Made by a program: the position numbers and the translations under genes
In this document: piece by piece, positions 1-16,338 of the stretch
Position numbering within the stretch: the stretch's first letter is position 1
Layout of the letters: every line of letters begins with the position of its first letter
NCBI RefSeq assembly: GCF_000512355.1
Contig: NZ_CP004006.1
Location: 342,501 to 406,500 of the forward strand
Direction of reading: 5' to 3'
From: Legionella oakridgensis ATCC 33761 = DSM 21215
Lineage (GTDB): Bacteria; Pseudomonadota; Gammaproteobacteria; Legionellales; Legionellaceae
DNA length: 64,000 nucleotides
The notes under the pieces: model-generated
Seen by the model: the letters and a program-made list of their open reading frames with translations, nothing else
Told to the model about the DNA's origin: nothing
Databases searched by the model: none

Positions 1-1600
<1,600 letters not shown>

Positions 1601-1689
1601 TATAACCTGAGTTGATTCAGGTTAACGCATGCGTTTGTGTATGCCTCAATCTTTACCACTTGGAAGCGTAAGCTTCCAATACCGTTTTT

Positions 1690-1804
1690 CCTGGCGACCA
1701 TAGCCGTTTGGAACCACCTGATACCATCCCGAACTCAGAAGTGAAACGAACGCGCGCCAATGATAGTGTGGGGCTTCCCCATGTGAAAGTAGGTCATCGC
1801 CAGG
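1690..1804 (+). rRNA. rrf: 5S ribosomal RNA
   Basis: A roughly 115-base 5S rRNA lying about 90 bases after the 23S gene. It begins CCTGGCGACC and ends GGTCATCGCCAGG, which pair as helix I. The conserved core CCATCCCGAACTCAGAAGTGAAAC is present (near 1725-1748). This is the last gene of the rRNA operon. Ends are inferred from the terminal helix. Confidence 0.96.
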
Positions 1805-1817
1805 GCTTTTTTGTATG

Positions 1818-1839
1818 GAAGCCAGCTTATGCTGGCTTC
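1818..1839 (+). terminator. Rho-independent terminator of the rRNA operon
   Basis: A perfect 9-bp stem GAAGCCAGC / GCTGGCTTC with a TTAT loop, starting 13 bases after the 5S gene. A T-run also follows the 5S 3' end at 1806-1812, so termination may use either element. Confidence 0.75.
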
Positions 1840-1990
1840 TTAGTGTTTGCCAAATAAAAAATTGCCAGGCGGAGGTTAATCCTGCTGAAATAAGTACCTA
1901 GCAGATTGCCTGTATGTGGGTAGTTAGCAAGTAATTAAAACAATAAATATGCCTGGATAGCGTAGTTGGTGGCGAATATTAAAAAATACT

Positions 1991-2066
1991 GCTGGCGTAG
2001 CTCAGTCGGTAGAGCAACTGATTTGTAATCAGTAGGTCCCGGGTTCGATTCCTGGTGCCAGCACCA
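1991..2066 (+). tRNA. tRNA-Thr (anticodon TGT)
   Basis: A 76-base cloverleaf with acceptor stem GCTGGCG pairing with the 3' TGCCAGC, D-loop AGCTCAGTCGGTAGAGC, anticodon loop TTTGTAA, T-arm GGTTCGATTCC and encoded CCA. The anticodon TGT reads ACA threonine codons. It opens the four-tRNA cluster upstream of tuf that is typical of gammaproteobacteria. Confidence 0.96.
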
Positions 2067-2138
2067 TCTAAATACTACCTTCATGGCTAAAGAACTATTG
2101 ACTTTAGCTGTTCCATGAAAGAAAATGGCAATCTTTTT

Positions 2139-2224
<86 letters not shown>

Positions 2225-2355
2225 TGTTTATGGATTTAAAACTTAATCCACAGAGTTAGAGTGATATAATTCGAATCTGTGATGATCTGCGTGCCATAAG
2301 CGTAACATGATCTGGCTCAATCAAGTAGGACTCATTGATTGGCTTTTAATAGTAA

Positions 2356-2429
<74 letters not shown>

Positions 2430-2470
2430 ATTTTCCGCAGATGACGGGGTAACGGAAACTGGGATTATAA

Positions 2471-2546
<76 letters not shown>

Positions 2547-2577
2547 TAATAATTAACCAATTAGGGGAGATTTTCCG

Positions 2578-3768
2578 ATGGCGAAGGAAAAATTTGAGCG
2601 AAAGAAGCCACACGTGAATGTGGGGACGATTGGTCACGTTGACCATGGTAAGACGACCCTGACGGCGGCGATTACGACGATTATGGCGAAGAAATATGGC
2701 GGTACAGCGAAAGCCTATGATCAAATTGATGCGGCGCCAGAAGAAAGAGAACGTGGGATTACGATTTCCACGGCGCATGTGGAGTACGAATCAGCTGCTC
2801 GCCATTATGCACACGTAGACTGTCCTGGACATGCGGATTATGTGAAGAACATGATTACTGGTGCGGCACAAATGGATGGAGCGATATTAGTTGTATCTGC
2901 AGCGGATGGTCCGATGCCACAAACCCGCGAGCATATTTTGTTGTCACGACAAGTTGGTGTTCCTTATATTGTTGTGTTTTTAAACAAGGCTGACATGGTT
3001 GATGATCCTGAATTGTTAGAACTTGTTGAGATGGAAGTACGTGACTTGTTGAGCTCCTATGAGTTTCCTGGCGATGACATTCCAATTGTTGTTGGTTCGG
3101 CTTTGAAAGCGCTGGAAGGCGATACGAGTGACATTGGTATGGCAGCGATTGAGAAGCTGGTTGAGACGATGGATTCATATATTCCTGAGCCAGTTCGTAA
3201 TATTGACAAGAGCTTCTTGTTGCCGATTGAAGATGTGTTCTCAATTTCTGGACGCGGTACGGTTGTTACTGGGCGCGTTGAAAGCGGAATTATTAAAGTT
3301 GGTGAAGAAGTTGAGATTGTTGGAATTCGTGATACGGTGAAGACGACGTGCACGGGTGTTGAGATGTTCCGTAAGTTGCTTGACGAAGGCCGCGCTGGTG
3401 ATAACGTTGGAGTGCTGTTACGTGGCACGAAGCGTGATGAAGTTGAGCGTGGGCAAGTATTAGCTAAGCCGGGCAGCATCAAGCCACACACGAAGTTTGA
3501 AGCAGAAGTGTATGTTTTATCTAAAGATGAAGGTGGACGTCATACTCCATTCTTTAATGGCTATCGTCCACAGTTTTATTTTAGAACGACGGACGTAACG
3601 GGAACTTGCGAGCTTCCGGAAGGTACGGAGATGGTCATGCCTGGTGATAATGTTCAAATGCTTGTCAGCTTACATGCACCTATTGCGATGGATGAGGGGT
3701 TGCGTTTTGCGATTCGCGAAGGCGGTCGTACTGTAGGCGCAGGTGTTGTCGCCAAAATCATTGAGTAA
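2578..3768 (+). CDS. tuf: Elongation factor Tu, copy 1
   Basis: Cytoplasmic GTPase that delivers aminoacyl-tRNA to the ribosome; 396 aa, the normal length. GTP-binding motifs are visible: GHVDHGKT (about residues 19-26), DCPGHADY (about 81-88) and NKAD (about 136-139). The domain II signature [11 protein letters not shown] and the domain III end [10 protein letters not shown] are also present. ATG is preceded by an AGGGGAG Shine-Dalgarno. It lies between tRNA-Thr and tRNA-Trp, the tufB position. It is almost identical in DNA to the copy at 18996-20186: by eye only three silent differences (3084, 3696, 3759), with identity beginning at the start codon and ending at the stop. Confidence 0.98.
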   Translation: MAKEKFERKKPHVNVGTIGHVDHGKTTLTAAITTIMAKKYGGTAKAYDQIDAAPEERERGITISTAHVEYESAARHYAHVDCPGHADYVKNMITGAAQMDGAILVVSAADGPMPQTREHILLSRQVGVPYIVVFLNKADMVDDPELLELVEMEVRDLLSSYEFPGDDIPIVVGSALKALEGDTSDIGMAAIEKLVETMDSYIPEPVRNIDKSFLLPIEDVFSISGRGTVVTGRVESGIIKVGEEVEIVGIRDTVKTTCTGVEMFRKLLDEGRAGDNVGVLLRGTKRDEVERGQVLAKPGSIKPHTKFEAEVYVLSKDEGGRHTPFFNGYRPQFYFRTTDVTGTCELPEGTEMVMPGDNVQMLVSLHAPIAMDEGLRFAIREGGRTVGAGVVAKIIE

Positions 3769-3797
3769 AGCCATCTGGGTGGATTTTACTTGAATGT

Positions 3798-3826
3798 GGC
3801 TTTCTGGACTTAAAGTCCAGAAAGCC
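3798..3826 (+). terminator. Strong hairpin after tuf copy 1
   Basis: A perfect 13-bp inverted repeat (GGCTTTCTGGACT / AGTCCAGAAAGCC) with a 3-base loop, between the tuf stop and tRNA-Trp. It has no T-run on the plus strand, so it may be a partial terminator, an RNase processing site or a stabilising 3' end rather than a simple intrinsic terminator. Confidence 0.5.
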
Positions 3827-3833
3827 TAAAACT

Positions 3834-3909
3834 AGGCCAGTAGCTCAATTGGCAGAGCGGCGGTCTCCAAAACCGCAGGTTGGGGGTTCGATTCCCTCCT
3901 GGCCTGCCA
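3834..3909 (+). tRNA. tRNA-Trp (anticodon CCA)
   Basis: A 76-base tRNA with acceptor AGGCCAG pairing with CTGGCCT, D-arm AGCTCAATTGGCAGAGC, anticodon loop CTCCAAA (CCA), T-arm GGTTCGATTCC and encoded 3' GCCA. It lies directly before secE, as in Escherichia coli and relatives. Confidence 0.96.
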
Positions 3910-3924
3910 ACATTAAAAGAAAAT

Positions 3925-4296
3925 ATGAAAAACGTAAATAAATCCAGAATAATGCCTCGTGATGTTTTATCATGGATGGCAATGATATTGGTGACCATAG
4001 CTGCATTTTTTGGGACTTACTATTTTCATTTTTCAACTCCAATAAAAGTGCTTATATGGGTAGGTTGGCTGGTATTGATATTTGTTTTTGGATTCTTTAC
4101 AACGCAAGGTAAGCAAGTTTTCTTATTTGCAAAAGAAGCGAAAGTAGAATTACAAAAAGTTGTGTGGCCAAGTCGCCAGGAAACAATACAAACCACATCA
4201 ATCGTCATGATTATGGTTGCTGTAACAGGCCTGATACTTTGGGGCATTGATGCAGGTATGATGTGGGCAATTGGGAAAATAACGCATTTAGGTTGA
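3925..4296 (+). CDS. secE: Protein translocase subunit SecE
   Basis: Inner-membrane subunit of the SecYEG translocon, 123 aa. Three hydrophobic segments are seen (about residues 14-33, 41-60 and 90-112). The conserved amphipathic motif [16 protein letters not shown] comes before the last segment, which is the SecE signature. The reading frame is open upstream into tRNA-Trp, but the first ATG outside the tRNA, at 3925, gives the expected protein. It sits between tRNA-Trp and nusG, the universal arrangement. Confidence 0.93.
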   Translation: MKNVNKSRIMPRDVLSWMAMILVTIAAFFGTYYFHFSTPIKVLIWVGWLVLIFVFGFFTTQGKQVFLFAKEAKVELQKVVWPSRQETIQTTSIVMIMVAVTGLILWGIDAGMMWAIGKITHLG

Positions 4297-4301
4297 CCAA
4301 G

Positions 4302-4847
4302 GTGGAAGAACAGAAAAGCAAACAATGGTATGTTGTGCATGCCTATTCAGGCTATGAAAATTTTGTCATGCGCGAAATAAAATCACGTGTGGAACACCAC
4401 CGTCTTGAAGATAAGATTGGCGAAATTGTTGTGCCGTCTGAAGAGGTTGTTGAGATGCGTGCTGGACAAAAACGCAAGAGTACTCGTAAGTTTTTTCCAG
4501 GCTATGTGCTCGTTCATATGGTAATGGATGATCAAACTTGGCATATGATACGTGCAATCCCACGAGTATTAGGATTTATTGGCGGAACCAGCCAAACGCC
4601 CACTCCTATTTCTGATAAAGAAGCACGTGCTATTATGCAGCGTGTAGAGGAAGGTGTAACCAAACCAAAACCCAAGGTATTGTTTGAGCCTGGGGAGGTG
4701 GTGCGTGTTAAAGAAGGCCCATTTGTTGATTTCAATGGTGTTGTTGAAGAAGTAAATTATGAAAAAAATCGACTGCGTGTAGCCGTGCTTATTTTCGGAC
4801 GTTCTACGCCAGTGGAACTAGAATTTAGTCAGGTTGAAAAAACTTGA
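4302..4847 (+). CDS. nusG: Transcription termination/antitermination protein NusG
   Basis: Binds RNA polymerase and links it to Rho or to the leading ribosome. An N-terminal NGN domain starts at [13 protein letters not shown], and a C-terminal KOW domain ([18 protein letters not shown]) covers about the last 50 residues. I chose the GTG at 4302, giving 181 aa (same length as E. coli NusG) with a TTAGG element 9 bases upstream. A TTG at 4293 overlapping the secE stop is an alternative and adds three residues. Confidence 0.93.
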   Translation: MEEQKSKQWYVVHAYSGYENFVMREIKSRVEHHRLEDKIGEIVVPSEEVVEMRAGQKRKSTRKFFPGYVLVHMVMDDQTWHMIRAIPRVLGFIGGTSQTPTPISDKEARAIMQRVEEGVTKPKPKVLFEPGEVVRVKEGPFVDFNGVVEEVNYEKNRLRVAVLIFGRSTPVELEFSQVEKT

Positions 4848-4945
4848 TGGAGGATTTAACGCATTGAATTTTCCAATGTGTTTAACCCGGGAAGCTAAAG
4901 TAATTGAAATGATGAAATAGCGTTATACCCAAATGAGGAGTAAAA

Positions 4946-5380
4946 ATGGCTAAGAAAGTAGAAGCTTATATTAAATTACAAATACCGGCGGGGAAAGCTA
5001 ATCCAAGTCCTCCAGTAGGGCCGGCCTTAGGTCAACGCGGTGTGAATATTATGGAGTTTTGCAAGGCATTTAATGCCAGCACGCAATCTATGGAGCAAGG
5101 ATTGCCAATTCCTGTCGTTATCACTGTGTATAGTGACCGTAGTTTTACTTTTATAACTAAAACACCGCCTGCTTCGGTATTATTGAAGAAAGCAGCTGGA
5201 ATTCAAAGCGGTAGTGGTACACCTAACACCAAGAAAGTCGCTAAACTTCAACGTTCACAACTTGAAGAAATTGCTAAGACAAAAGAACCTGACTTGACGG
5301 CAGCAACCTTAGAGGCCGCTGTACGTAGTATTGCAGGTACGGCACGTAGCATGGGCATTGAAGTCGAAGGCGTAGAATAA
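4946..5380 (+). CDS. rplK: 50S ribosomal protein L11
   Basis: Ribosomal protein of the GTPase-associated centre, 144 aa, typical length. The N-terminal domain shows [20 protein letters not shown], with the proline-rich hinge touched by thiostrepton, followed by the C-terminal RNA-binding domain. ATG has a GAGGAG ribosome-binding site. It starts the L11-L1 pair; rplA follows after 9 bases. Confidence 0.97.
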   Translation: MAKKVEAYIKLQIPAGKANPSPPVGPALGQRGVNIMEFCKAFNASTQSMEQGLPIPVVITVYSDRSFTFITKTPPASVLLKKAAGIQSGSGTPNTKKVAKLQRSQLEEIAKTKEPDLTAATLEAAVRSIAGTARSMGIEVEGVE

Positions 5381-5389
5381 GAGGTTACC

Positions 5390-6084
5390 ATGGCAAAGTT
5401 AAGCAAAAAGCAAAAAAGATTAGAGAAAAAGTTTTACCTAATCACTTATATAAAGCATCTGAAGCAATAGCTGTCTTGAAAGAATTTACAAGTTCAAAAT
5501 TTCGCGAAAGTGTTGATATTGCTGTAAATTTGGGAGTCGATCCGCGTAAATCTGATCAGGTCGTTCGTGCATCAACCAATCTTCCAAAAGGAACAGGTAA
5601 AGCAGTTCGCGTTGCCGTGTTTGCCCAGGGTGATAATGCTGTAAAAGCAAAAAATGCTGGTGCTGATTTGGTGGGTTTTGAAGATTTGGCTGACCAGATC
5701 AAAAATGGTGAAATCAATTTTGATGTTGTTATTGCAACACCAGATGCAATGCGAATCGTCGGACAATTAGGACAGATTTTAGGACCAAGAGGATTAATGC
5801 CTAACCCGAAGGTTGGAACGGTAACAACCAATGTTGAAGCTGCTGTTCAAGATGCAAAATCAGGTCAAGTTCGATATCGAACCGATAAAAATGGTATTAT
5901 CCATTGCACGGTCGGTAAGGTTGATTTTGAAGCAGCCGACTTAATAGAGAACGTCGCAGCATTGCTTGCTGATTTGAAGAAAGCCAAACCTTCTTCATCA
6001 AAAGGCATATACATCAAAAAAATAACATTATCTACCACAATGGGTCCTGGATTAACTATTGATCCAGCATCAATTTCCATGTAA
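5390..6084 (+). CDS. rplA: 50S ribosomal protein L1, reading frame broken by one base
   Basis: L1 forms the mobile stalk that handles E-site tRNA and represses its own operon. The ATG at 5390 (GAGG upstream) starts MAKLSKKQK, but the frame runs into a stop about 27 codons later. Adding one A to the six-A run at 5412-5417 restores a continuous L1 of 231 aa, the length expected in Legionella. The rest is in frame from the [10 protein letters not shown] segment to the end and includes the conserved [13 protein letters not shown]. An ORF starting at 5476 is only the downstream part. Probably intact in the cell. Confidence 0.92.
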
Positions 6085-6263
6085 AATAGTCACCCATTTT
6101 TAAAGTATTCACGGCATAGACACTAGGTTCAATGCCGTCGAAGACCGCAGGTGCCATTGCTTAATATCCTGCGCAGACGGTGAACCGGCTCCGGAATCAT
6201 TTAGAGACGGCCACCATTAACAGTCAAATCCTTGTGGTTTGAACAACTTAGGAGGTCAGTAAC
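6085..6263 (+). promoter_or_regulatory. L10 leader of rplJL (autoregulatory mRNA)
   Basis: The 179-base gap between rplA and rplJ carries the features of the L10 leader: GTCGAAGACCGCAGGTGCC, a hairpin region, CCTGCGCAGACGGTGAACC, and a strong AGGAGG just before the GTG start. In gammaproteobacteria the L10-L12 complex binds this mRNA element and represses rplJL translation. Assignment is from resemblance of the AAGACCGCAGG and CGCAGACGGTGA parts to the E. coli leader; exact ends are not determined. Confidence 0.7.
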
Positions 6264-6791
6264 GTGACATTAACATTAGCTGCAAAAAAAGCCGTGGTTG
6301 AAGAGGTAACAAGTGTTGCTTCAAAGGCTATTTCAGCAGTGGTTGCTGATTATCGTGGTTTAACTGTCAATCAAATGACTCAGCTTCGAACAGAAGCACG
6401 CAAAGCTGGCGTTTATTTGCGTGTCGTACGCAATACCCTGACTCGCAGGGCATTTGAAAAAACAGATTTTGCCTGTTTAAGCGACTTGTTGGTTGGTCCT
6501 TTATTCATTGCTTTATCTATGGAATCTCCAGGAGATGCGGCAAGATTACTTAAGGAATTTACAAAATCATACGAAAAGCTTGAAATTAAAGCGTTATCCG
6601 TAGGCGGTAAAGTATATGGTGCAGAACAGCTTGATGCTGTTGCAAGCTTGCCGACTCGAGATGAAGCAATATCTAAGCTGATGTTTGTAATGAAGGCACC
6701 AATTGAGAAGTTTGTTCGTACTCTTGCAGAACCTCATGCCAAGTTAGTGAGAACTATCGCGGCAATCAAGGATAAAAAGCAGGCTAGCTGA
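6264..6791 (+). CDS. rplJ: 50S ribosomal protein L10
   Basis: Base of the L7/L12 stalk and translational repressor of its own operon; 175 aa. The N-terminal rRNA-binding domain is recognisable (VVADYRGLTVNQMTQLR, VVRNTLTRRA), and the C-terminal helix (ASLPTRDEAISKLMFVMKAP, then KLVRTIAAI) anchors L12 dimers. GTG start with an AGGAGG site 8 bases upstream. Confidence 0.97.
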   Translation: MTLTLAAKKAVVEEVTSVASKAISAVVADYRGLTVNQMTQLRTEARKAGVYLRVVRNTLTRRAFEKTDFACLSDLLVGPLFIALSMESPGDAARLLKEFTKSYEKLEIKALSVGGKVYGAEQLDAVASLPTRDEAISKLMFVMKAPIEKFVRTLAEPHAKLVRTIAAIKDKKQAS

Positions 6792-6829
6792 ACGATAATC
6801 TTTAAATAATTTTAATTTAGGAGTTAAAA

Positions 6830-7207
6830 GTGGCTATATCAAAAAATGAAATTCTGGAAACCATATCCAACATGTCTGTTATGGAAGTGGTTGAATTAAT
6901 TGAAGCGATGGAAGAGAAATTTAACGTTTCTGCCGCCGCTGCTGCGGTTGCTGTTGCAGCTCCTGCTGCTGCCGCTGCTAGTGCTGCTGAAGAGAAAACC
7001 GAATTTGACGTAGTTATGACCAGTTTTGGTGATAATAAAGTTGGTGTGATTAAAGCAATCCGTAGTATCACCGGTCTTGGTTTGAAAGAAGCTAAAGATT
7101 TGGTTGAAGGTGCTCCATCAACCGTTAAAGAAGGTGTTTCTAAAGACGAAGCTGCTGATATCAAGAAGCAGCTTGAAGAGGCTGGTGCTTCCGTCGACGT
7201 TAAGTAA
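6830..7207 (+). CDS. rplL: 50S ribosomal protein L7/L12
   Basis: Flexible stalk protein that recruits translational GTPases; 125 aa. N-terminal dimerisation helices (about residues 1-32), an alanine-rich hinge (about 33-55), then the globular C-terminal domain with [18 protein letters not shown] start with TAGGAG upstream. Followed by a hairpin and then rpoB. Confidence 0.97.
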   Translation: MAISKNEILETISNMSVMEVVELIEAMEEKFNVSAAAAAVAVAAPAAAAASAAEEKTEFDVVMTSFGDNKVGVIKAIRSITGLGLKEAKDLVEGAPSTVKEGVSKDEAADIKKQLEEAGASVDVK

Positions 7208-7230
7208 TTTCGCTAGATCATAATTGATGA

Positions 7231-7254
7231 CCCAGCCATGTTTTCATGGCTGGG
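7231..7254 (+). terminator. Hairpin between rplL and rpoB (attenuator or RNase III site)
   Basis: A perfect 10-bp stem CCCAGCCATG / CATGGCTGGG with a TTTT loop, followed by only TTT. In E. coli the same gap holds a partial attenuator and RNase III processing site that lowers rpoBC expression relative to rplJL. The position suggests the same job here. Confidence 0.6.
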
Positions 7255-7297
7255 TTTACGTGTTTGAAATATTCAATAATTTATAGAGGAACTCCTA

Positions 7298-11403
<4,106 letters not shown>

Positions 11404-11445
11404 ACAGTAGTGATTTCTGACTGACCATTTTTTGGAGACATAAAC

Positions 11446-14400
11446 TTGGCTAATCTAGGCAACGAATCCATGAATAAAGCGCCCGTAATGAGTGATTTGC
11501 TCGGCTTGCTCAAACAACAAGGTCAAAGTGAAGAGTTTGATGCAATCAAGATTGCTTTGGCTTCACCTGATTTAATTCGTTCTTGGTCTTATGGTGAAGT
11601 AAAAAAACCAGAAACCATTAATTATCGTACGTTCAAGCCAGAACGTGATGGGCTATTTTGTGCCAAAATATTTGGCCCTATTAAAGATTATGAATGCTTA
11701 TGCGGTAAATACAAACGCTTGAAACATCGCGGTGTTATTTGTGAAAAATGCGGTGTGGAATTGGCTTTGGCTAAGGTCCGGCGTGAGCGTATGGGCCATA
11801 TTGAACTGGCAAGTCCTGTGGCTCATATATGGTTCTTGAAATCACTTCCATCGCGTATTGGCTTGCTGCTTGATATGACATTGAGGGATATTGAACGCGT
11901 TTTATATTTCGAAGCGTTTGTCGTTGTCGATCCAGGTATGACAGAAATGGAGCGTGGGCAGCTGCTTAATGATGAAGCTTACTTGGATGCCATGGAGCAG
12001 TATGGTGATGAATTTGATGCTAGAATGGGTGCAGAAGCTATTCGAGATTTGTTAAAGCAAATTGATTTGGAAGAAGAAATCAAATCATTGCGCGAAGAAT
12101 TACCGACGACAAATTCTGAAACGAAAATTAAAAAAATCACCAAACGACTTAAATTATTGGAAGCGTTCTATGATTCAGGAAACAAGCCTGAGTGGATGAT
12201 TATGAACGTTCTCCCAGTGTTGCCGCCAGATTTGAGACCATTGGTTCCTCTGGATGGTGGCCGATTTGCAACGTCTGATTTAAATGATTTGTATCGACGA
12301 GTCATTAATCGTAATAACCGTTTAAAAAGATTATTAGATCTTAATGCTCCCGACATCATTGTTCGTAATGAAAAGAGAATGTTGCAAGAATCTGTTGATG
12401 CATTATTGGATAATGGTCGCAGAGGTCGAGCTATTACCGGTACTAACAAACGACCATTGAAATCGCTTGCTGATATGATTAAAGGAAAGCAAGGTCGTTT
12501 CCGTCAAAATTTGTTAGGCAAGCGTGTAGATTATTCGGGACGTTCCGTTATCGTTGTTGGGCCAACGTTGCGCTTGCATCAATGCGGATTGCCAAAAAAG
12601 ATGGCTTTGGAATTATTTAAGCCATTTATCTTTAGTAAATTAGAATTTCGCGGACTCGCTACAACCATCAAGGCCGCTAAAAAAATGGTGGAACGTGAAG
12701 ACCCAGTCGTATGGGATATACTCGAAGACGTTATTCGCGAGCATCCAATTCTATTAAACCGTGCGCCAACTTTACACCGTTTAGGGATTCAAGCGTTTGA
12801 GCCCGTTCTTATTGAAGGAAAGGCTATTCAATTGCATCCATTGGTTTGTACTGCTTATAACGCAGACTTCGACGGTGACCAAATGGCAGTACATGTGCCA
12901 CTGACGATAGAAGCTCAGTTGGAAGCCCGCTCGCTGATGATGTCTACCAATAATATTTTGTCGCCGGCCAATGGTGAACCTATTATCGTTCCAAGCCAGG
13001 ACGTTGTTTTAGGGTTATATTATCTGACACGAGAACGAGTCAATGCGCTTGGGGAAGGTAAGATTTTTGCAAGTGCTCAGGAAGCACAGAATTTTTATGA
13101 AGATGGCTATGTAGACATCCACGCTAAAATTAAAATTCGCATGTCTATAGATAAAACGCAAACTCATCAGTTGGTAGAAACAACTGTTGGGCGAGCTATC
13201 CTCGCGGATATCCTTCCCAAAGGAATGCCGTTTTCTTATATCAATAAACCCATGACGAAAAAAGCGATTTCTAAAGTGGTGGATAGCTGTTATAGAAACT
13301 ATGGGTTAAAAGAAACCGTTATTTTTGCCGATCAGCTGATGTATATGGGGTTTAAATACGCTACTCGTGCAGGCGCTTCCATTGGTATCGAAGATATGGA
13401 AATTCCTGATGATAAAGCATCCATTATTGAGCAAGCTGATAATGAAGTACGTGAGATTGAATCGCAATTTCGTTCAGGTTTGTTAACGAATGGTGAGCGA
13501 TATAACAAGGTTATCGATATTTGGTCACGAACCAATGAAATGGTGGCTAAATCGATGATGAGTAAAATCGCAACGGAAGAAGTTTCCAATAAAGAAGGTA
13601 AACTAGTTCGGCAAGATTCCTTCAATCCTATTTTTATGATGGCGGATTCTGGAGCCCGGGGTTCTGCTGCACAGATACGACAATTAGCTGGAATGCGGGG
13701 CTTGATGGCAGCGCCGGATGGTTCGATTATTGAAACACCCATTACGGCTAATTTCCGTGAAGGATTGAATGTATTCCAATATTTTATTTCAACTCACGGT
13801 GCCCGTAAGGGTTTGGCCGATACCGCATTAAAAACCGCTAACTCTGGATATTTAACACGGCGCTTGGTGGATGTGGCACAAGATGTTGTGATTACGGAAG
13901 ATGATTGCGGTACTGATAAAGGGATATTAATGCAGCCGCTGATTGAAGGTGGTGATATCGTAGAGCCGCTGCATGAGCGCGTACTTGGTCGTGTGGTAGC
14001 AATAGATGTATATATTCCCAATGAAAAAGATCCTATTGTTACAGCAGGTACTTTGTTGGATGAGGAATGGGTAGAGCGTTTGGAAAAAATTGGTGTTGAC
14101 CAAGTTTACGTTCGTTCTCCAATTACTTGCGAGACTCGTTTTGGATTATGTGCAAAGTGTTATGGCCGCGATTTGGCTCGTGGACATCTTGTCAACACTG
14201 GAGAAGCAGTAGGCATTATTGCTGCACAGTCCATTGGTGAACCAGGTACTCAGTTAACCATGCGGACATTCCATATCGGAGGTGCTGCTTCAAGAGCAAC
14301 GGCTGCCAATAATATCCAGGTCAAAAATAAAGGTATTATTCGACTGCATAATATTAAGACCGTCACAAACGACAACGGCAACCTGGTTGCGGTATCGCGT

Positions 14401-15609
14401 TCAGGAGAACTGACTGTAGCAGATGAGTTTGGCCGAGAGCGAGAGCGCTACAAATTGCCTTATGGTGCGGTTTTATCTGTTCATGATCATTCCGCTGTAG
14501 AAGCAGGACAAGTAATAGCTACTTGGGATCCACATACGCATCCAGTTATTTCGGAAGTAAGTGGAAAACTTAAGTTCGTTGACTTGATTGATGGTTTAAC
14601 CATGAATCGCCAAACCGATGAATTGACCGGTTTGAGTAATATTGTGGTGATTGATGCAAAACAAAGAGGTGGTGGAGCTGGCCGGGATTTACGACCAATG
14701 GTCAAATTGGTTTCTGATGATGGTGAAGATATATTCATTGCAGGGACTAATGTGCCGGCACAATATTATCTTCCTGTAGATGCAATCATCAATTTTGAAG
14801 ATGGGCATCGAGTAGGCGTTGGCGATATTATTGCTCGTATTCCTCAAGAGCGCTCAAAAACCCGCGATATTACTGGGGGTCTTCCTCGTGTTGCTGATTT
14901 GTTTGAGGCAAGAAAACCGAAAGATTCTGCCGTGATGGCTGAAATATCTGGTGTGGTCAGTTTTGGAAAAGAAACAAAAGGAAAACGACGCCTGATTATT
15001 ACTGCTTCAGAAAATGAGGCGCACGAAGAGTTAATTCCTAAATGGCGGCATATTTCAGTATTTGAAGGTGAACATGTGGAAAAAGGTGAGATTGTAGCAG
15101 ATGGACCACCTAATCCACACGATATCTTACGATTACTGGGTGTTGGTGCTCTTGCAAATTACATCGTTAATGAAGTTCAGGATGTTTATCGCCTGCAGGG
15201 TGTTAAAATTAACGATAAGCACATCGAAACCATTGTTCGGCAGATGTTGCGTAAACGTACAATAACGTTCCCGGGAGATTCCAAATTCCTCGCAGGTGAA
15301 CAGATTGAAGAAACGGCAATGTTGCAAGAAAATGATAAGCTAATCAGCGAAGGTAAAATGCCAGCTTATGGCACTCCAATGTTATTGGGGATTACCAAAG
15401 CATCGCTGGCAACGGAATCATTTATTTCTGCTGCTTCCTTCCAAGAGACAACACGTGTGCTTACAGAAGCTGCAGTCAGTGGAAAGATCGATGATTTACG
15501 TGGTTTAAAAGAAAATGTCATGGTTGGTCGGTTAATACCCGCAGGAACTGGGTATGCTTATCACCAGCGGCGTAAGGCAAAACGTGCTAGAATTGCAGGA
15601 GCTGAGTAA
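11446..15609 (+). CDS. rpoC: DNA-directed RNA polymerase subunit beta'
   Basis: Catalytic subunit of RNA polymerase, 1387 aa from the TTG at 11446, which has GGAG 8 bases upstream. An internal ATG at 11488 (MSDLLGLL) aligns better with the E. coli start and is the alternative. Visible motifs: the N-terminal zinc site [20 protein letters not shown], the active-site loop NADFDGDQM with three Mg-binding aspartates, the second zinc cluster ([13 protein letters not shown]) and the trigger-loop region [16 protein letters not shown]. It is 42 bases after rpoB and in the same operon. Confidence 0.97.
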   Translation: MANLGNESMNKAPVMSDLLGLLKQQGQSEEFDAIKIALASPDLIRSWSYGEVKKPETINYRTFKPERDGLFCAKIFGPIKDYECLCGKYKRLKHRGVICEKCGVELALAKVRRERMGHIELASPVAHIWFLKSLPSRIGLLLDMTLRDIERVLYFEAFVVVDPGMTEMERGQLLNDEAYLDAMEQYGDEFDARMGAEAIRDLLKQIDLEEEIKSLREELPTTNSETKIKKITKRLKLLEAFYDSGNKPEWMIMNVLPVLPPDLRPLVPLDGGRFATSDLNDLYRRVINRNNRLKRLLDLNAPDIIVRNEKRMLQESVDALLDNGRRGRAITGTNKRPLKSLADMIKGKQGRFRQNLLGKRVDYSGRSVIVVGPTLRLHQCGLPKKMALELFKPFIFSKLEFRGLATTIKAAKKMVEREDPVVWDILEDVIREHPILLNRAPTLHRLGIQAFEPVLIEGKAIQLHPLVCTAYNADFDGDQMAVHVPLTIEAQLEARSLMMSTNNILSPANGEPIIVPSQDVVLGLYYLTRERVNALGEGKIFASAQEAQNFYEDGYVDIHAKIKIRMSIDKTQTHQLVETTVGRAILADILPKGMPFSYINKPMTKKAISKVVDSCYRNYGLKETVIFADQLMYMGFKYATRAGASIGIEDMEIPDDKASIIEQADNEVREIESQFRSGLLTNGERYNKVIDIWSRTNEMVAKSMMSKIATEEVSNKEGKLVRQDSFNPIFMMADSGARGSAAQIRQLAGMRGLMAAPDGSIIETPITANFREGLNVFQYFISTHGARKGLADTALKTANSGYLTRRLVDVAQDVVITEDDCGTDKGILMQPLIEGGDIVEPLHERVLGRVVAIDVYIPNEKDPIVTAGTLLDEEWVERLEKIGVDQVYVRSPITCETRFGLCAKCYGRDLARGHLVNTGEAVGIIAAQSIGEPGTQLTMRTFHIGGAASRATAANNIQVKNKGIIRLHNIKTVTNDNGNLVAVSRSGELTVADEFGRERERYKLPYGAVLSVHDHSAVEAGQVIATWDPHTHPVISEVSGKLKFVDLIDGLTMNRQTDELTGLSNIVVIDAKQRGGGAGRDLRPMVKLVSDDGEDIFIAGTNVPAQYYLPVDAIINFEDGHRVGVGDIIARIPQERSKTRDITGGLPRVADLFEARKPKDSAVMAEISGVVSFGKETKGKRRLIITASENEAHEELIPKWRHISVFEGEHVEKGEIVADGPPNPHDILRLLGVGALANYIVNEVQDVYRLQGVKINDKHIETIVRQMLRKRTITFPGDSKFLAGEQIEETAMLQENDKLISEGKMPAYGTPMLLGITKASLATESFISAASFQETTRVLTEAAVSGKIDDLRGLKENVMVGRLIPAGTGYAYHQRRKAKRARIAGAE

Positions 15610-15852
15610 GCAGTGCATGTTGTTTCAGCGAGCGATGTAGAACATGCGCTTAGCGAAGCGTTAAATGCAGATAATCATGAGCACTGAAATTAAATGATAG
15701 GAGTTCAAATTCTGTTCTAATTTATTGCTATAAAATGAATTATCCAAAAGTAATCTGGTTTCATGTTTGTGTATGATCTGTGGAAATTACGTAAATTAGA
15801 TGCTTTGGATGATCATAATGAGTATATAAATGAAGGTCCATTTGGTTTGCAC
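15610..15852 (+). other. rpoC-rpsL intergenic region
   Basis: A gene-free gap of 328 bases in total up to rpsL. It holds a 7-bp inverted repeat GCATGTT (15615-15621) / AACATGC (15641-15647) and an overlapping small hairpin CGCTT / AAGCG (15647-15660). These may form the 3' end of the rpoBC transcript, though no long T-run follows. The rest is A/T-rich with nothing recognisable until the rpsL promoter. Confidence 0.5.
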
Positions 15853-15881
15853 TTGACAAATCAAGCGGACCTTTATAGAAT
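15853..15881 (+). promoter_or_regulatory. Sigma-70 promoter for rpsL and the ribosomal superoperon
   Basis: A consensus -35 TTGACA (15853-15858), exactly 17 bases of spacer, then -10 TAGAAT (15876-15881), about 57 bases before the rpsL ATG. This is the best promoter in the window and fits the need for very strong expression of rpsL-rpsG-fusA-tuf and the genes beyond. Confidence 0.85.
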
Positions 15882-15937
15882 CCGGCCTCCTTATGCATAC
15901 GAAATAATCTCAAGCTAAAGTTCGGAGTTAACAATAA

Positions 15938-16318
15938 ATGGCTACTATTAATCAGTTGGTAAGAAAGCCTCGAGTGAACGCTAAAAGAAAAAGTAACGTT
16001 CCAGCATTGGAGTCTTGCCCGCAACGTAGAGGGGTCTGTACCCGTGTTTATACGACAACACCTAAGAAGCCTAATTCAGCTATGCGTAAGGTTGCGCGGG
16101 TGCGATTAACAAATGGATATGAAGTAACTTCTTATATTGGCGGTGAAGGCCATAATTTGCAAGAACACTCGGTTGTTCTTATTCGTGGCGGCCGTGTTAA
16201 GGACTTGCCTGGTGTTCGATATCATACCATACGGGGTAGCTTGGATACGTCAGGGGTGAATGATCGGAAGCAAGGGCGTTCTAAGTATGGAACCAAGAAA
16301 CCCAAAGATAAGAAATAA
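15938..16318 (+). CDS. rpsL: 30S ribosomal protein S12
   Basis: Decoding-centre protein, 126 aa. The conserved [18 protein letters not shown] and [13 protein letters not shown] carry the lysines equivalent to K43 and K88, so the streptomycin-sensitive form is present. ATG with CGGAG upstream. First gene of the str operon. Confidence 0.98.
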   Translation: MATINQLVRKPRVNAKRKSNVPALESCPQRRGVCTRVYTTTPKKPNSAMRKVARVRLTNGYEVTSYIGGEGHNLQEHSVVLIRGGRVKDLPGVRYHTIRGSLDTSGVNDRKQGRSKYGTKKPKDKK

Positions 16319-16338
16319 TCTGATTTTTAGGAACTAAT

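Noticed and set aside
3880-3924. Upstream start for SecE
   Set aside because: It would begin inside tRNA-Trp; ATG 3925 gives the expected protein.
4848-4945. Promoter in the nusG-rplK gap
   Set aside because: Only weak partial matches; the small CATTG/CAATG repeat is too short to interpret.
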